A DNA stretch of 64,000 nucleotides from Myxocyprinus asiaticus (taxonomy: Eukaryota > Chordata > Actinopteri > Cypriniformes > Catostomidae): positions 34,119,501 through 34,183,500 of the forward strand of contig NC_059365.1 of NCBI RefSeq assembly GCF_019703515.2, given 5' to 3'. The translations under genes were made by a program, and so were the position numbers. This document shows positions 1 to 10,726 of the stretch, in pieces; position 1 is the first letter of the stretch, and each line of letters opens with the position of its first letter. A model generated the notes under the pieces. The model had not been told where the DNA came from, ran no database searches, and was given only the letters and a program-made list of their open reading frames with translations.

Positions 1-110
1 AGATAACTCTTGATATCTCAATTAAACTAATAAAGTTTAGGTGCCTGAACTCGACCAGCGCATTTTTCTGAAAGTCTGGTATACCCTTTATATAATATAA
101 ATACTTCCTT

Positions 111-634
111 AAAGGTATAGTTCACCCAAAATGTAAATTCTATCGCACATGTGTATGACTTTCTTTCTTCTGCTGAACACAAACAAGATTTTTAGAAGAA
201 TATTTCAGCTCTGTAGGTACATAATATGCAAGTGAATGGTGACCAGACCTTTGAAGCTCCAAAAAGACATAAAGGCAGCATAAAAGTAATCCATAAGACT
301 CCAGTGGTTAAAGCCATGTCTTCTGAAGCAATATGATAGGTGTGGGTGAGAAACAGATCAATATGTAAGTCCTTTTTCACTACAAATTCTCCTCCTTGCC
401 CAGCAGGGGGCGATATGCTGAATGCGAATCGGCAAAAAAAAAAAAAAAAAAAAAAAAAAGAATGTGAAAGTGTTGATTGACAGTAAAAAAAAAAAAAAAA
501 AAAGGACTTAAATATTTATCTGTTTCTCACCCATTTGTGTTCTGCAGAAGAAAGAAACTCATACACATCTGGGATGGCATGAGGGTGAGTAAATGATGAG
601 AGAATTTTACTTTTTGGGTGAACTATCCTTTTAT
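111..634. mobile_element. Palindromic MITE, 'AGTTCACCC' family
   Basis: The left end reads as a TATAGTTCACCC-type terminus near 115-128 and the right end is its reverse complement (TGGGTGAACTATCC near 615-629). The interior is also largely self-complementary: both halves carry the 'ctttcttctgc...aacaca' block and the 'agactccagtggttaa' block appears in the left half. Two A-runs (about 435-462 and 487-503) lie near the centre. It is non-coding. The same family recurs at 1052-1871, 17437-17731, 26494-29140 and 56941-57540. The superfamily cannot be fixed from the sequence alone. Confidence 0.75.
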
Positions 635-1051
635 ATAGCACACTATTTTTTTAAGTTACCAAGTAAGACAGTTCAAAAGGTACTGCACAACTGGAATGAC
701 TCTATATTTTTCAATAGTGTATTGTTACATGATTAGGAAAGTTGGGGTTTCCATGTTAGCATGGTATGGTGACCCATACCATGCTAACACTTTCTACAGG
801 TTTAAAAGAATAATAGACTGATGCACATGCACAGACAGGCAGTGCAAAATACAGGCAAACCAATTACTAGCACACCCACCCACTAACACACACAACCCTG
901 AAGTGCCTCTCAACCATGGCAAGAGAATAGCTGTTGAACAACAGTCATCAATGTGAAATGAGATGAGAAACATATTGATATATGTATTGCTCACACAAAC
1001 ACAAACTCAAATAATCATCTCCACTTAGTAGAATGAGATATGAAGGTTGCC
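635..1051. other. Non-coding stretch with a perfect hairpin
   Basis: No coding sequence was recognised. The only structure is a perfect inverted repeat at 754-789: 16-bp arms around a 4-nt loop (TGAC). The flanks show no terminal repeats that would make it a known element. Confidence 0.5.
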
Positions 1052-1871
1052 TTAAACGAATAGTTCCCCCCAAAAATGAAAATCATTTACTCATACTCAT
1101 GTCATTGCAAACCCACATGAGATACTTTCTTCTGTGGAACACAAAAGGAGATATATTAAAGAATGTCATGACCACTGATTTCCATTCAATAGCAGTCAAT
1201 AGTGACTCAATTTAAAGCTCAAAAGCACTCAAAAATGTCATAATAGTAGTCCATGTGACATCCGTTAAATTCCAAGTCTTCTGAAGGCATACAATCACTT
1301 TGTATGATGAACAGATTATTTAATTTGGGCTGTTCTTGATTTGAGTTTCAGTCTGATCACCATACAAAGTGATTGTACTGTATGCCTTGAGAAGACTTGG
1401 AATATGACACACGAGTCATATGGACTACTTTTATGACACTTTATATTGAGTGTCATAAATATATTGCTTTAAATTGAGTAATTCTCAAGTGTTATTTTTC
1501 CCCTTTTTCTCCCAATTTGGAATGCCCAATTCCCAATGTACTTTTAAGTCCTCGTGGTCACGTAGTGATTCGCCTCAGTCCAGGTGGCGGAGGACGAACC
1601 CCAGTTGCCTCCACGTCTGAGATCTTATCACGTGGCTTGTTGAGCACGTTGCCACGGAGACATAGCGCGTGTGGAGGCTTCACGCTATGCACCGCAGCAA
1701 CCACGCTCAACTCACCACGTGCCCCACCGAGAACGAACCACATTATAGCGATCATGAGGAGGTTACCCCATGTGATTCTACCCTTCCTAGCAACCGGGCC
1801 AATTTGGTTGCTTAGGAGACCTGGCTGGAGTCACTCAGAGAAATTTCATTTTTGGGTGACCTATCCATTCA
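1052..1871. mobile_element. Palindromic MITE split by a SINE
   Basis: The left end has 'aatagttccccccaaaaatg' (about 1060-1079) and the right end the complementary 'catttttgggtgacctatcc' (about 1848-1867). Two long internal arms, each starting with a 'ccaagtcttct' block and ending with 'caatcactttgtatg' (about 1270-1305 and 1362-1402), are inverted copies of each other. A SINE lies between about 1499 and 1838, so the MITE was here first. It is the same family as 111-634, with a different centre. Confidence 0.7.
1499..1838 (-). mobile_element. HAmo-like SINE, 5' truncated
   Basis: On the minus strand this is a GC-richer ~340-bp block running from 'ctgagtgactccagccaggt' through 'aagcaaccaaattggcccgg' to the end 'aatttgggagaaaaagggg'. 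I recognise it as the body and 3' end of the HAmo-type tRNA-derived SINE of cyprinid fish; the name is from memory. The tRNA-like head expected beyond 1838 is missing, so the copy is 5' truncated, or the head was lost on insertion into the surrounding MITE. Confidence 0.65.
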
Positions 1872-4043
1872 TATTTGCTTTTAAACCTCACTTCACACTG
1901 CACAGGTGTGGAATCACGTGATTTTGCCAATGACCCTGGCTCAGCTGGTGCCTTTGCGCAGGGGGACAAAGCATGTAATGCATGGGCAAAGTCATGCTAC
2001 GCTGTATCATTAATTTCTCGCTGTGTTCAGGATTTCAGCCGACTGAAAAATTGCAGACACAAGATATGTTTTTTGCAGTTTGGGTCAAGATAACTCGGAA
2101 CAAAACTGATGATGAATTTCCTCCCTTGTGTGTTGTGGGAACAGAATTAGCTGCTTAAAATCTGTGTGCTTTGACATGAATTAAAACTTGATACCCTCAA
2201 CATCTCAAGAGCTTTTCTACAGCAAACATAAAGGTTTTTTTTTTTTTTTTTGCAAAATGTAATGCATAATTTAAACTGCTGTATGCAGTTGTGTGGACAT
2301 TAATTATCACCAACATATGGCGAGTTTTACACTTACTGCACTTGAGGCAAGCTCTTAAGAGACTCACTCCATGTTTAATAAGAGTGGGTGCTGTTTTATG
2401 TGAGCATTTGTCACGCATTGTTGGTATATCTCCCATCTTTAACTTTTAAATGCGCTTCATTCCATTAGACTATTCACAAACTAACTTCAAAACTGTATAC
2501 AGTTTAATCTTTTTCAAGTCCAATCCAGCCTATGTTCATTTAGCCTTCAAAGTCTTCCAAGGAAATGGAATCAAATGGAAGTTTTCTGAAAAATATACTT
2601 GTTTGGCAGACACAAGTGTTTTCACACTTGACCATTCCATCTCTCCTTAATTTAATTTACATAGCCACCCAAAGAAGTTAAGCAGTACTCCTCCAGGAGT
2701 CCAGGCTTTGGGTTTTGTCTCTTGGTAATGTGTGGTAAGACCTTTTGAAACTTTGTTAACAGAGACATAATCTGAAAGGTTTGAAGGCAAGTGTGATAAG
2801 TCTCTGTAATTGGTTCCTCTGAGAGTGTTTCGGTGGTCACAAGGTATGCTAGGCTAGTTGTATGTTGTTGTTTAGTATTATGTGGTATGCAGCTTGGCCA
2901 GCGTTCATGCATCGAAATAAAAAGTAATTTTTTGAAATTTGTGGCACCTTAGTTTCACATAAAAACAAATATAAAATATTAATCCGGGTAATTTGAAAAG
3001 CCAAAACATATGTGATTTAAGGTCAAACGACCAATCCTTTCATAAATCAGTAACGTCAGCCCGGTGTTTAATTGTCTCCACCTTGCGGATGTTTTGTGCT
3101 ACTGCAACAATTCCACAACAGGTAAAAAATAATAATAATAATAATAATAAAAAAGGATTAAAATAAATTGTAGAACAAATGAAATAAATCACCAGATATT
3201 TTCATCTTTCTGTGTGCATTTCGTTTAATTAAATTAAAACCTAAGCCTTGCTTTTGGTTTCCATGGCATCCATTTCCATGGTTATTTGCATGTGACAGAC
3301 ATGCAATTAACCTGTTGTCCATTGCACTCTTATTATAACTCCTGTTTCTGCCATTCAAATCACCATGAGCCTGTTTTACAAAATATAATATGACATTTCT
3401 ATTTCCCACTTTGCACTGCATGCGTCGGTCCCTCCGTGTATTTACACAAGCTATCAGAAAATAGTGGAGGGAGGTTCATACTCTCTGCTCAAACAGTGTG
3501 CTGATATTGTGCAGCTTTGCAGTGGTTTGAGAGAAAGCGGCTGCAGTGTGTATTGGTAGAGAGGAGAGAGCTTCTTGTCTGTGTCACAGTAAAGTACTGT
3601 CATATCTGCAATATAAACAAAGTGCTTTTCTGCTTTCTCAAGCAGGTTGTTTCAATGCTAATGAGGGCTTTTTTCAAACATGCATGACAAGTATGAATTG
3701 TCAGGTGAGATTTTGCTATTAATAAATTAATAAACTGATTAATTGAAGTAAATAATAAAATTTAATGTCTTAGATTTAATATGTCTTGTCCTGATTCAGA
3801 GGTTAGGCTTCTGTGCCCCTACTGTACAAAATTGTTTGTTAAATTGGCAGTAAGAAAAAAATTAAAAATGGCATTACGGGCCGTTATTTTAGTGACTATA
3901 TATTTTATTGTCTATACTGTATGTAATTAAATTATATAAAGTATATACCAGTCTTCTTGAACAACAATAATCTCCATGATACTTTAAAATATACTAATAA
4001 CTATAATGTAATGATTTAATTCAAAGTGGCCTTTCCAGGAAAA
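1872..4043. other. Gene-free AT-rich stretch
   Basis: No gene or complete mobile element was recognised. Contents: a T-run near 2237-2251, an (AAT)n microsatellite at about 3126-3151, and a less AT-rich segment at about 3420-3600 with no open frame of note. The last ~90 bases (about 3950-4040) are the first copy of a local duplication described separately. Confidence 0.5.
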
Positions 4044-4064
4044 AAAAAATAAATAAATAAATAA

Positions 4065-4112
<48 letters not shown>

Positions 4113-4148
4113 ATATATATATAGATATATATATAGATATATATATAG

Positions 4149-4210
<62 letters not shown>

Positions 4211-4437
4211 TTAATGTATAAAGCTATATTTATAAATGAAAAATCTTTAAAAAAAAATACCTGCTTTACCTGCTATATTTCATAATTGAATTATGAATGT
4301 GATAACCATTTTAAAATATTATTGCTTTAATATTGTTTTGTATTTATAATGAAATGATGTAATGAACCTAACTTCTTTAACAACCAAAATCTGCTTGGTA
4401 CAGTAAAATGTACTAATAACTACCATAATAACAACAT
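3945..4437 (+). repeat. Local tandem duplication, second copy hit by Tc1
   Basis: A block reading '...ttctt-aacaac...aatatactaataacta...' at about 3955-4040 is repeated at about 4370-4437. The second copy continues after the Tc1 insertion, at 10305-10335, with 'gcctttccagg', which matches 4029-4039. The two copies are separated by the AT/GT microsatellite. The duplication therefore predates the Tc1 insertion. Confidence 0.55.
4044..4207. repeat. (AAAT)n-(AT)n-(GT)n compound microsatellite
   Basis: A run of AAAT units, then about 90 bases of AT/ATAG repeats, then about 50 bases of pure GT. Such compound dinucleotide tracts are common in fish DNA and are unstable in length. Confidence 0.95.
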
Positions 4438-5411
4438 ACAGTTGAAGTCAGAAGTTTACATACACTTAGGCTGAAGTCATTAAAACTCTTTTTTTAAACA
4501 CTCTACAGATTTAATATTAGCAAACTATAGTTTTGTCAAGTCGTTTAAGACATCTACTTGGTGCATGACACGAGTAATTTTTCCAACAGTTGTTTACAAA
4601 CAGATTGTTTCACTTTTAATTGACTATATCACAATTCCAGTATGTCAGAGGTTGACATTCACTAAGTTAACTGTGCCTTTAAGCAGCTTGGAAAATTCTA
4701 GAAAATGATGTCAAGCCTTTAGGCAATTAGCCAGTTAGCTTCTGATAGGCTTATTGGCTAATTGGAGTCAACTGGAGGAGTACCTGTCAATAATTTTAAG
4801 GCCTACCTTCAAACTCAGTGCTTCTTTTCTTGACATCATGGGAAAATCAAAAGAAATCAGCCAAGAACTCAGAAAAAAAAAAAAAATTGTGGACCTTCAC
4901 AAGTCTGGTACATCCTTGGGAGCAATTTCCAAACACATTAAGGTACCACATTCATCTGTACAAACAATAGTACGCAAGTATAAACACCATGGGAAAACGC
5001 AGCCATCATACCACTCAGGAAGGAGACGTCTCCTAGAGATGAATGTATTTTGGTGCGAAAAGTGAAAATCAATTCCAGAACAACAGCAAAGGATATTGTG
5101 AAGATACTGGAGGAAACAGGTAGACAAGTATATATATATCAACAGTAAAATGAGTCCTATATCGACATAACCTGAAAGGCTGCTCAGCAAGGAAAAAGCC
5201 AATGCTCCAAAACCACCATAAAAAAGCCAGACTACAGTTTGCAAGTGCACATGAAGACAAAGATCTTACTTTTTGGAGAAATTTTCTCTGGTCTGATGAA
5301 ACAAAAATGTAACTTTTTGGCCATAATGACCATCATTATGTTTGGAGAAAAACGGGTGAAGCTTGCAAGCCGAAGAACTCTATCCCAACTGTGAAGCATG
5401 GGCAGCATCAT

Positions 5412-5531
5412 TGTAACACATTCAATGGAAAGGAGGAGGCGATATCCGGCTTGATGATATAAATAATATTTTAATGATAAACTTAACCAAAAAGACACAA
5501 ACATAAACAGGTGTCAGACAGCTGTCCATAA

Positions 5532-5565
<34 letters not shown>

Positions 5566-5665
5566 CTGCCGTCTCCGGTCGGCCTTATCCCTCTCAGGCT
5601 TAATCAGCCTAATTAGTGCCACGTGATTAGAATCACGACCCGGCCCCGCCCTCCGCCCTGCCACA
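5412..5665 (-). repeat. 3' LTR of the compact LTR element
   Basis: 254 bp, plus strand TGTAACAC...GCCACA. It is longer than its partner mainly because of a (TC)n expansion at about 5534-5563. Read on the minus strand it holds an AT-rich, poly(A)-signal-like stretch (TTATTATTAAAATATT region) near its end. The two LTRs differ at many positions, so the insertion is not recent. Confidence 0.88.
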
Positions 5666-5690
5666 TTCCTCCTTCGTTCTTTCAGGCCAG
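5666..5690 (-). other. Polypurine-tract-like sequence
   Basis: On the minus strand the bases just before the LTR read GAACGAAGGAGGAA followed by the LTR's TG. A purine-rich tract directly upstream of the 3' LTR is where plus-strand DNA synthesis starts in LTR retrotransposons. Confidence 0.6.
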
Positions 5691-5860
5691 GGAGCCCCCG
5701 GCATGACATCCATCCCACCCACCCCTTTCCTTGGGAGGGGGTGTGCCTTCCGCCCCATCTGCCGGCAGGTCATCCCCGCCTTCCTGAATCTGGCAGGGGA
5801 CAAGGGGAGGGTAACAACAAACCAAAAAAGCGATACTTGTACGCCTTGACGGCGATGGTA

Positions 5861-6144
5861 CCAAATTAACACTAATATTTAAAAAGAGGGAAAGGCCAAC
5901 GCAGAGCGGCAGCGGGAGAGAGAGAGGAGAGAAAAAAAACGTACTCGCCATTTCTCCGATATGCCGTAGCCTGGTCCTCGGCCACTCCTCCACCCTCTAG
6001 TGGATGACAGCCGTGCCTCCCCGGGTGGATCGGAGGTATTAGTATCGGAGAAATGGCGAGTAAATTTTTTTTTCTCTCCTCTCTCTCTCCCGCTGCCACT
6101 CCACGTTGGCCTTTCCCTCTTTTTAAATATTAGTGTTAATTTGG
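5861..6144. repeat. Foldback: 101-bp inverted arms, 81-bp loop
   Basis: The left arm is 5861-5961 (ccaaattaacactaatattt ... ttctccgata) and the right arm 6043-6144 is its reverse complement, with about 5-6 mismatches over 101 bp (three clustered in the 'cgcagagc' part, two or three after the A-run). The loop is 5962-6042. No TSD was recognised around it. Either it is part of the LTR element's own leader or it is a separate foldback element inserted there. Confidence 0.85.
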
Positions 6145-6293
6145 TGGCCCAGTGGCCCTGACCACTCCAGGCAGTCGGTTAGGAGCCCCTCCTCCCCTTG
6201 CGGTCGGCGGCTGTTCCTCCGCTCTCAGGCGGCAGGGCTCAGTTGGGGTGGATGGTAGTGGCGAGGACTCTACTACGGCGCATCCCTCCTCCT

Positions 6294-6311
6294 TCCTGGG
6301 TTTCGGCACCA
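6294..6311 (-). other. Primer-binding site, tRNA-Phe
   Basis: The plus strand reads TCCTGGGTTTCGGCACCA, one base before the right LTR. Vertebrate tRNA-Phe ends ...TCCCGGGTTTCGGCA plus CCA, so 17 of 18 positions agree. On the minus strand this is TGGTGCCGAAACCC, directly downstream of the 5' LTR, exactly where minus-strand DNA synthesis is primed. The tRNA sequence is recalled from general knowledge. Confidence 0.85.
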
Positions 6312-6312
6312 G

Positions 6313-6547
6313 TGTAACACATTCAATGGAAAGGAGGAGACGAGAACTGGCTTAAAAATATAAATAATATTTTAATAATAAACTGAACCAAAAAGACAAA
6401 CACACGCAGGTTTCGGACAGCTGTCCGTAACTCTCTCTCTGTTGCACAGCCATCTCCGGTCGGCCCTATCCCTCTCGGGCTTAATCAGCCTTATTAGGGG
6501 CCGGGTGTGTGGAATCACGACCCGGCCCCGCCCTCAGCCCGGCCACA
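6313..6547 (-). repeat. 5' LTR of the compact LTR element
   Basis: 235 bp, TGTAACAC...GGCCACA on the plus strand. It is followed by the ATCAT target duplication and then by the rest of the Tc1 transposase ('gttgtggggatgctttgctgc', encoding LWGCFAAGGTG-like residues), which shows an exact insertion into coding DNA. Confidence 0.88.
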
Positions 6548-6635
6548 ATCATGTTGTGGGGATGCTTTGCTGCAGGAGGGACTGGTGCACTTCACAAAAT
6601 AGATGGCATCATGAGGAAGGAAACTATGTAGATAT

Positions 6636-9600
6636 ATTTACATTTACATTTATTCATTTGGCAGACGCTTTTATCCAAAGTGACTTACAAAAGAGGAATA
6701 CATTATAAGCGAATCATCTTAAGGAGACAGTGGTACGAAAAGTGCTGTATTACAAAGTTTCACTAGCATCAGAATAGTAGTATTCAAGACAGATTAAAGT
6801 GCAACAAGAATTTTTTTTTTTAGTTCCTCGTTAAGTGCTCATGGAAAAGATGTGTTTCTAGACGTTTTTTGAAGATAGAAAGCTTCACGGATGGAGTTGG
6901 GAAGGTCATTCCACCAATGTGGCACGATGAAACCGAAAGTCCGGGAAAGTGTTTTGGTGCCTCTTTGTGTTGGAACAACAAGGCGCCATTCCTTAGCTGA
7001 CCGCAGGCTTCTGGTGGGAATATAGTTCTGCAGAAATGATTTTATGTATGCTGGAGCAGACCCAGTGACTGTTCTGTATGCCAGCATCAGAGCCTTGAAT
7101 TTGATATGTGCATCAACCAGCAGCCAGTGAAGACAGACAAGGAGTGGTGTAACATGTGCACTCTTTGATTCAATAAAGACCAGACGTGCTGCTGCATTCT
7201 GGATCATTTGCAGGGGTCTAATTGCGCATGCAGGGAGGCCTGCAATGAGAGCATTATAGTAGTCCAGCCTAATTATGGCAAGTGACTGAACAAGAAGTTG
7301 TGTGGCATGTTCAGAGAGGAAGGGTCTTCCTGATATTGTAGAGTGTAAATCTACATAATTGTGCTGTCTTTGAGACGTGGTCTGTGAAATTTAGTTGGTT
7401 ATCAATGGTTACGCCTAAATTTCTGATTGTTTTGGAAGGCGTTACTGCAGCTGCACGGTGAAGTTGTATTCAACAGCAGGGTTGGCTGGAAAGACAAGGA
7501 GTTCAGTCTTGGCTGGGTTAAGTTGCAGGTAGTGTTCTTTCATCCAGGCCGAGATGTCCGGCAAACAGGCAGAGATTTGAGCAGTCACCGTGGTGTCATT
7601 GGGCTGGAAAGACAAGTAGAGCTGTGTGTCATCGGCGTAGCAGTGGTAAGAGAAACTATGTGCCTGAATGATGGGTCCCAGTGATGTTGTGTATATAGAG
7701 AAGAGAAGTGACCCAAGCACTGAGCCCTGAGGTACCTCAGTAAATAGCTGATGTGACTTGGACACCTCACCTCTCCAGTCTACCTTGAAGGACCTACCTG
7801 AGAGATAGGAATTAAACTAGTCAAGCACAGTTCCTGTGATGCCCAGAGTAGAGAGGGTGGAGAGTAGGATTTGATGGTTGACTGTGTCAAAGGCTGCAGG
7901 AAGGTCCAGTAGAATCAGGATGGATGATCTGGATCCAGCTTTCGCCTGTCTCAGCAACTCATGACAGACAGCAGGGCAGTCTCGGTGGAGTGTCCACTTT
8001 TGAAGCCTGACTGATTGTCATCCAGCAGCTTGTTCTGTGAAAGACAGGCAGAGATCTGATTGAAAAGTGCCCGTTCAAGTGTTTTTGCCATGAATGGGAT
8101 GAGAGAGACTGGTCTGTAGTGTTCTACTTGTGTGGGGTTTAGTGCAGGTTTTTTCAGCAGTGGGGTTACTCAAGCCTGCTTAAATGTAGTGGGGAAAATG
8201 CCTGTAAGTAGAGATGTGTTAATTATGTGTGTGATTGCAGGTAGGATGGATGGAGAGATGGCCTGGAGAAGGTGGGAAGGAATGGGGTCAAGGGAACAGG
8301 TTGTGGGGTGGTTGGAGAGAAGGAGTTTAGAGACCTCAGTGTCAGTCAGAGGAGAGAACATAGAGACAGAAGGCGGGTGTTTTCCAGGGTGTGGTGCTGA
8401 GAATGTATTGCTGATGGCTGTAACCTTATTAGTAAAAAATGTGGCGAAGACATCTGCTGTCAGTGATGTATCAGGCGGTGGAGGAGGAGGATAGAGAAGT
8501 GTGTTGAATGTTCTAAACAAACTGGAAGTGTCTGTGGTGGTGTTGATCTTGTTCTGGTAGTAGGAATTTTTTGCGGATTTAACATTATCTGAAAAAGTTG
8601 CAAGCAGAGACCGATACTTACCCAGATCTGCTGGATCTTTAGATTTCCGCCATCTCCTCTCAGCTGCCCTGAGGTCATTCCGATGTTCATGAAGGATGTC
8701 AGAGAGCCAGGGGCTGGGTGGTGTCATATATGCTGGCCTAGAGCAGAGAGGACAGATGCTGTCTAGACAGGTTGTTAAAGTAGAGCTTAGTATGTCTGTG
8801 GCAGTGTTTACCTCCAGGGTGGAAAATAAGTTTTGTGTGGGAAGAGAGGTAGAGACAGCAGTGGAAAAGTGCAAGGTTGAAAGAGAACGGAGGTTATAGC
8901 GAAAGGAAACCAAAGGCGGAGTCTGTTTTAATATAGATGGGAGAGTCATGTTGAATTGAACAAAGTAGTGATCAGAGACATGTAAATGAGTAACAAGAAT
9001 ATTTGAGTTGTTACAGTTAAGTGTAAAAATGAGGTCCAGCTGGTTGCTCAATCTGTGAGTTGCTGTACTGCTTAGTCTTTCCAAGTCAAACGAGACCAGA
9101 AGAGCATGAAGTTAAGTGGCCTGGGGCTTGTCTTGGTGTATGTTGAAATCTCCAATAACCACAAGTGGCCTACCATCTTCCAGGAAGGAGGACAGCAGGA
9201 CATCCAACTCCTCGAGAAAGTTTGCTGACCTGGAGGGTGGAAGATGACAACAACATGGATTTTTGTGGGTTGCATTGTAGTAATAGCATGGAATTCAAAA
9301 GAAGTATTATTACCTAGAGAGGAGTGTGGTGAAAATGTCCAGTTGTTTTGAATGAGCAAACCTGTACCCCCACCCCTAACGGTGTGTCGAGGGGTGTGAG
9401 AGAAGGAGAAGTTATTGGAGAGAGCAGTGGGTGTTGCTGCATCCTCTGGACATATCCATGTTTCTGTCAGTGCAAGGATGCTGAGGGCGGACTGTGTGGC
9501 GAAGGCTGGAATGAAGGCAGCTTTGTTCACAGCAGACTGGCAGTTTCAGAGTCCCACTGAGAAAGAGAGCGGAGCAGGCGCTGAAGTGCAAAATGGCCGT

Positions 9601-9748
9601 AGGTTATGTGGGTTATGTTGTGTCTTGCGTCTATATTGTATAAACTGTCTCTAACAGATAACAGGGATGTGCTTCAGGGCATATTTTAATCATGAAGAAG
9701 ACATGTTAATATGTAGAAGGAAAATATAGGAGAAAAAATACAATTAAA
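6636..9748 (-). mobile_element. L2-type LINE inserted in the Tc1 transposase
   Basis: On the minus strand the 3' end reads 'ttggataaaagcgtctgcc' followed by TAAATG-type repeats, the tail typical of fish L2 LINEs and the SINEs that borrow it. A 6-bp target duplication AGATAT flanks the element (6630-6635 and 9749-9754), and the host Tc1 reading continues on both sides. It is 3.1 kb long and carries endonuclease and reverse-transcriptase remains on the minus strand. Confidence 0.88.
6839..9590 (-). pseudogene. L2-type LINE ORF2 (endonuclease + RT), broken
   Basis: Going down the minus strand: an APE-type endonuclease start (NCQSAVNKAAFIPAF, then LTETWICPEDAA) at about 9570-9430; the endonuclease end (LIFTLNCNNSNILVTHLHVSDH) at about 9045-8970; the RT N-terminal part (SLDPIPSHLL near 8260, then RPVSLIPFMAKTLERALF near 8110-8060); [11 protein letters not shown] near 7900; PQGSVLGSLLF near 7700-7730; the catalytic YADD at about 7628-7639; and the conserved C-terminus (MIQNAAARLV...HWWNDLPNSIR) ending near 6840. 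The frame changes near 9080, 8170 and 7230, and an opal stop (9561-9563) replaces the usual Trp just before NCQS. The order matches one ~900-residue protein. Confidence 0.85.
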
Positions 9749-10306
9749 AGATATTGTAGCAACATCTCAAGACATCAGCCATGAAGTTAAAGCTCGGTTG
9801 CAAATGGGTCTTCCAAATGGACAATGACCCCAAGCATACAAAGTTGTGGCAAAATGGCTTAAGGACAACAAAGTCAAGGTATTGGAGTGGCCATCACAAA
9901 GCCCTGACCTCAATCCGATAGAACATTTGTGGGCAGAACTGAAAAAAGCGTGTGTGAGCAAGGAGGCCTACAAACCTGACTCAGTTACATCAGTTCTGTC
10001 TGGAGGAATGGGCCAAAATTCCAGCAACTTATTGTGAGAAGCTTGTGGAAGGCTACCCAAAACGTTTGACCCAAGTTAAACTATTTAAAGGCAATGCTAC
10101 CAAATACTGTATGTAACAAAGTGTATGTAAACTTCTTACCCACTGGGAATGTGATGAAAGAAATAAAATACATTCTTAAAATAAAGTAGTGATCCTAACT
10201 GACCTAAGACAGGCAATGTTTTCTACGATTAAATGTCAGGACTTGTGAAAAACTGAGTTTAAATGTATTTGGCTAAGGTGTATGTAAACTTCTGACTTCA
10301 ACTGTA

Positions 10307-10726
10307 ATGACTTCAACGTTGCCTTTCCAGGAATCACAGCTGATAAATACATAAATGTATATATGTTTATATAATGTTAACATATAATGTTAATATATGT
10401 AAAAAATAAAAATAAAAAACATACAAAATATTTATATCTAAAATCTTAATTAAAAGCTTTACCCACACAAAGACAAACCCCCATCTAGGTAACACACTAC
10501 TGACTTAAATAATTGTTTAATATTTCTTAAAACTTTTAAGATAAAATAATATAAATATACATAAAACAAAGTACATAATTAATTACAAAAATAAGATGAA
10601 ATACCCTAGTTTATGCCACTGTTGCCTTTGGCTTTCTCAATGGGAGTTAGTAAGGCATTATTCTTTGTAAAGCTGCTGTTGTGAAAAGCACTCTATTTAA
10701 TGTTTATAGTGACCTTTTTGTCTGAA
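10307..10726. other. AT-rich spacer, no gene
   Basis: It begins with the remainder of the duplication interrupted by the Tc1 element (10305-10335). The rest is AT-rich with ATAAA runs; nothing else was recognised. Confidence 0.5.

Larger units (their letters stand above)
5412..6547 (-). mobile_element. Compact non-autonomous LTR element (TRIM-like)
   Basis: Two direct repeats (5412-5665 and 6313-6547) flank 647 bp of non-coding DNA. Both begin TG and end CA on either strand, and the whole is bordered by the 5-bp target duplication ATCAT (5407-5411 and 6548-6552) inside the Tc1 transposase. A primer site complementary to tRNA-Phe lies next to the right LTR, and a purine-rich tract (minus strand, GAAGGAGGAA) lies against the left LTR. 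The element is therefore oriented on the minus strand. It has no gag or pol and must have been mobilised in trans. Confidence 0.9.
4838..10115 (+). pseudogene. Tc1 (Sleeping-Beauty-type) transposase, broken
   Basis: The start is MGKSKEISQELRKKKK at 4838, the typical N-terminus, with the paired helix-turn-helix DNA-binding region following (KIVDLHKSGTSLGAISKH). Relative to the family, the A-run at about 4874-4887 adds two lysines. The frame is lost after GRRRLL, about residue 70. The catalytic region is interrupted at 5411 by an LTR element and again at 6635 by a LINE. The C-terminal part resumes near 9755 and contains the [12 protein letters not shown] aspartate region and the [11 protein letters not shown] glutamate motif (about 9899-9932). 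It cannot make a working enzyme. Confidence 0.9.
4439..10304 (+). mobile_element. Sleeping-Beauty-type Tc1 element with two nested insertions
   Basis: The left end begins CAGTTGAAGTCAGAAG at 4439 and the right end finishes as its complement (CTTCTGACTTCAACTG) at 10304; each is flanked by TA (4437-4438 and 10305-10306), the Tc1/mariner target site. An inner copy of the terminal repeat, degenerate, lies near 4640-4665, as in IR/DR-type salmonid and cyprinid Tc1 elements. Removing the LTR element (5412-6547) and the LINE (6636-9748) leaves an element of about 1.6 kb, the normal size for this group. Confidence 0.92.

Noticed and set aside
5422..6355. Several 70-120-codon frames on both strands
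   Set aside because: They lie in LTRs, the (TC)n tract and the foldback; codon content follows the repeats and no gag or pol motif is seen.
6152..6355. Possible small protein in the LTR element interior
   Set aside because: It crosses the primer-binding site and enters the LTR, so it cannot be a real gene of the element.
8132..8494. 120-codon plus-strand frame
   Set aside because: Antisense to the L2-type LINE RT, which has recognised motifs on the minus strand.
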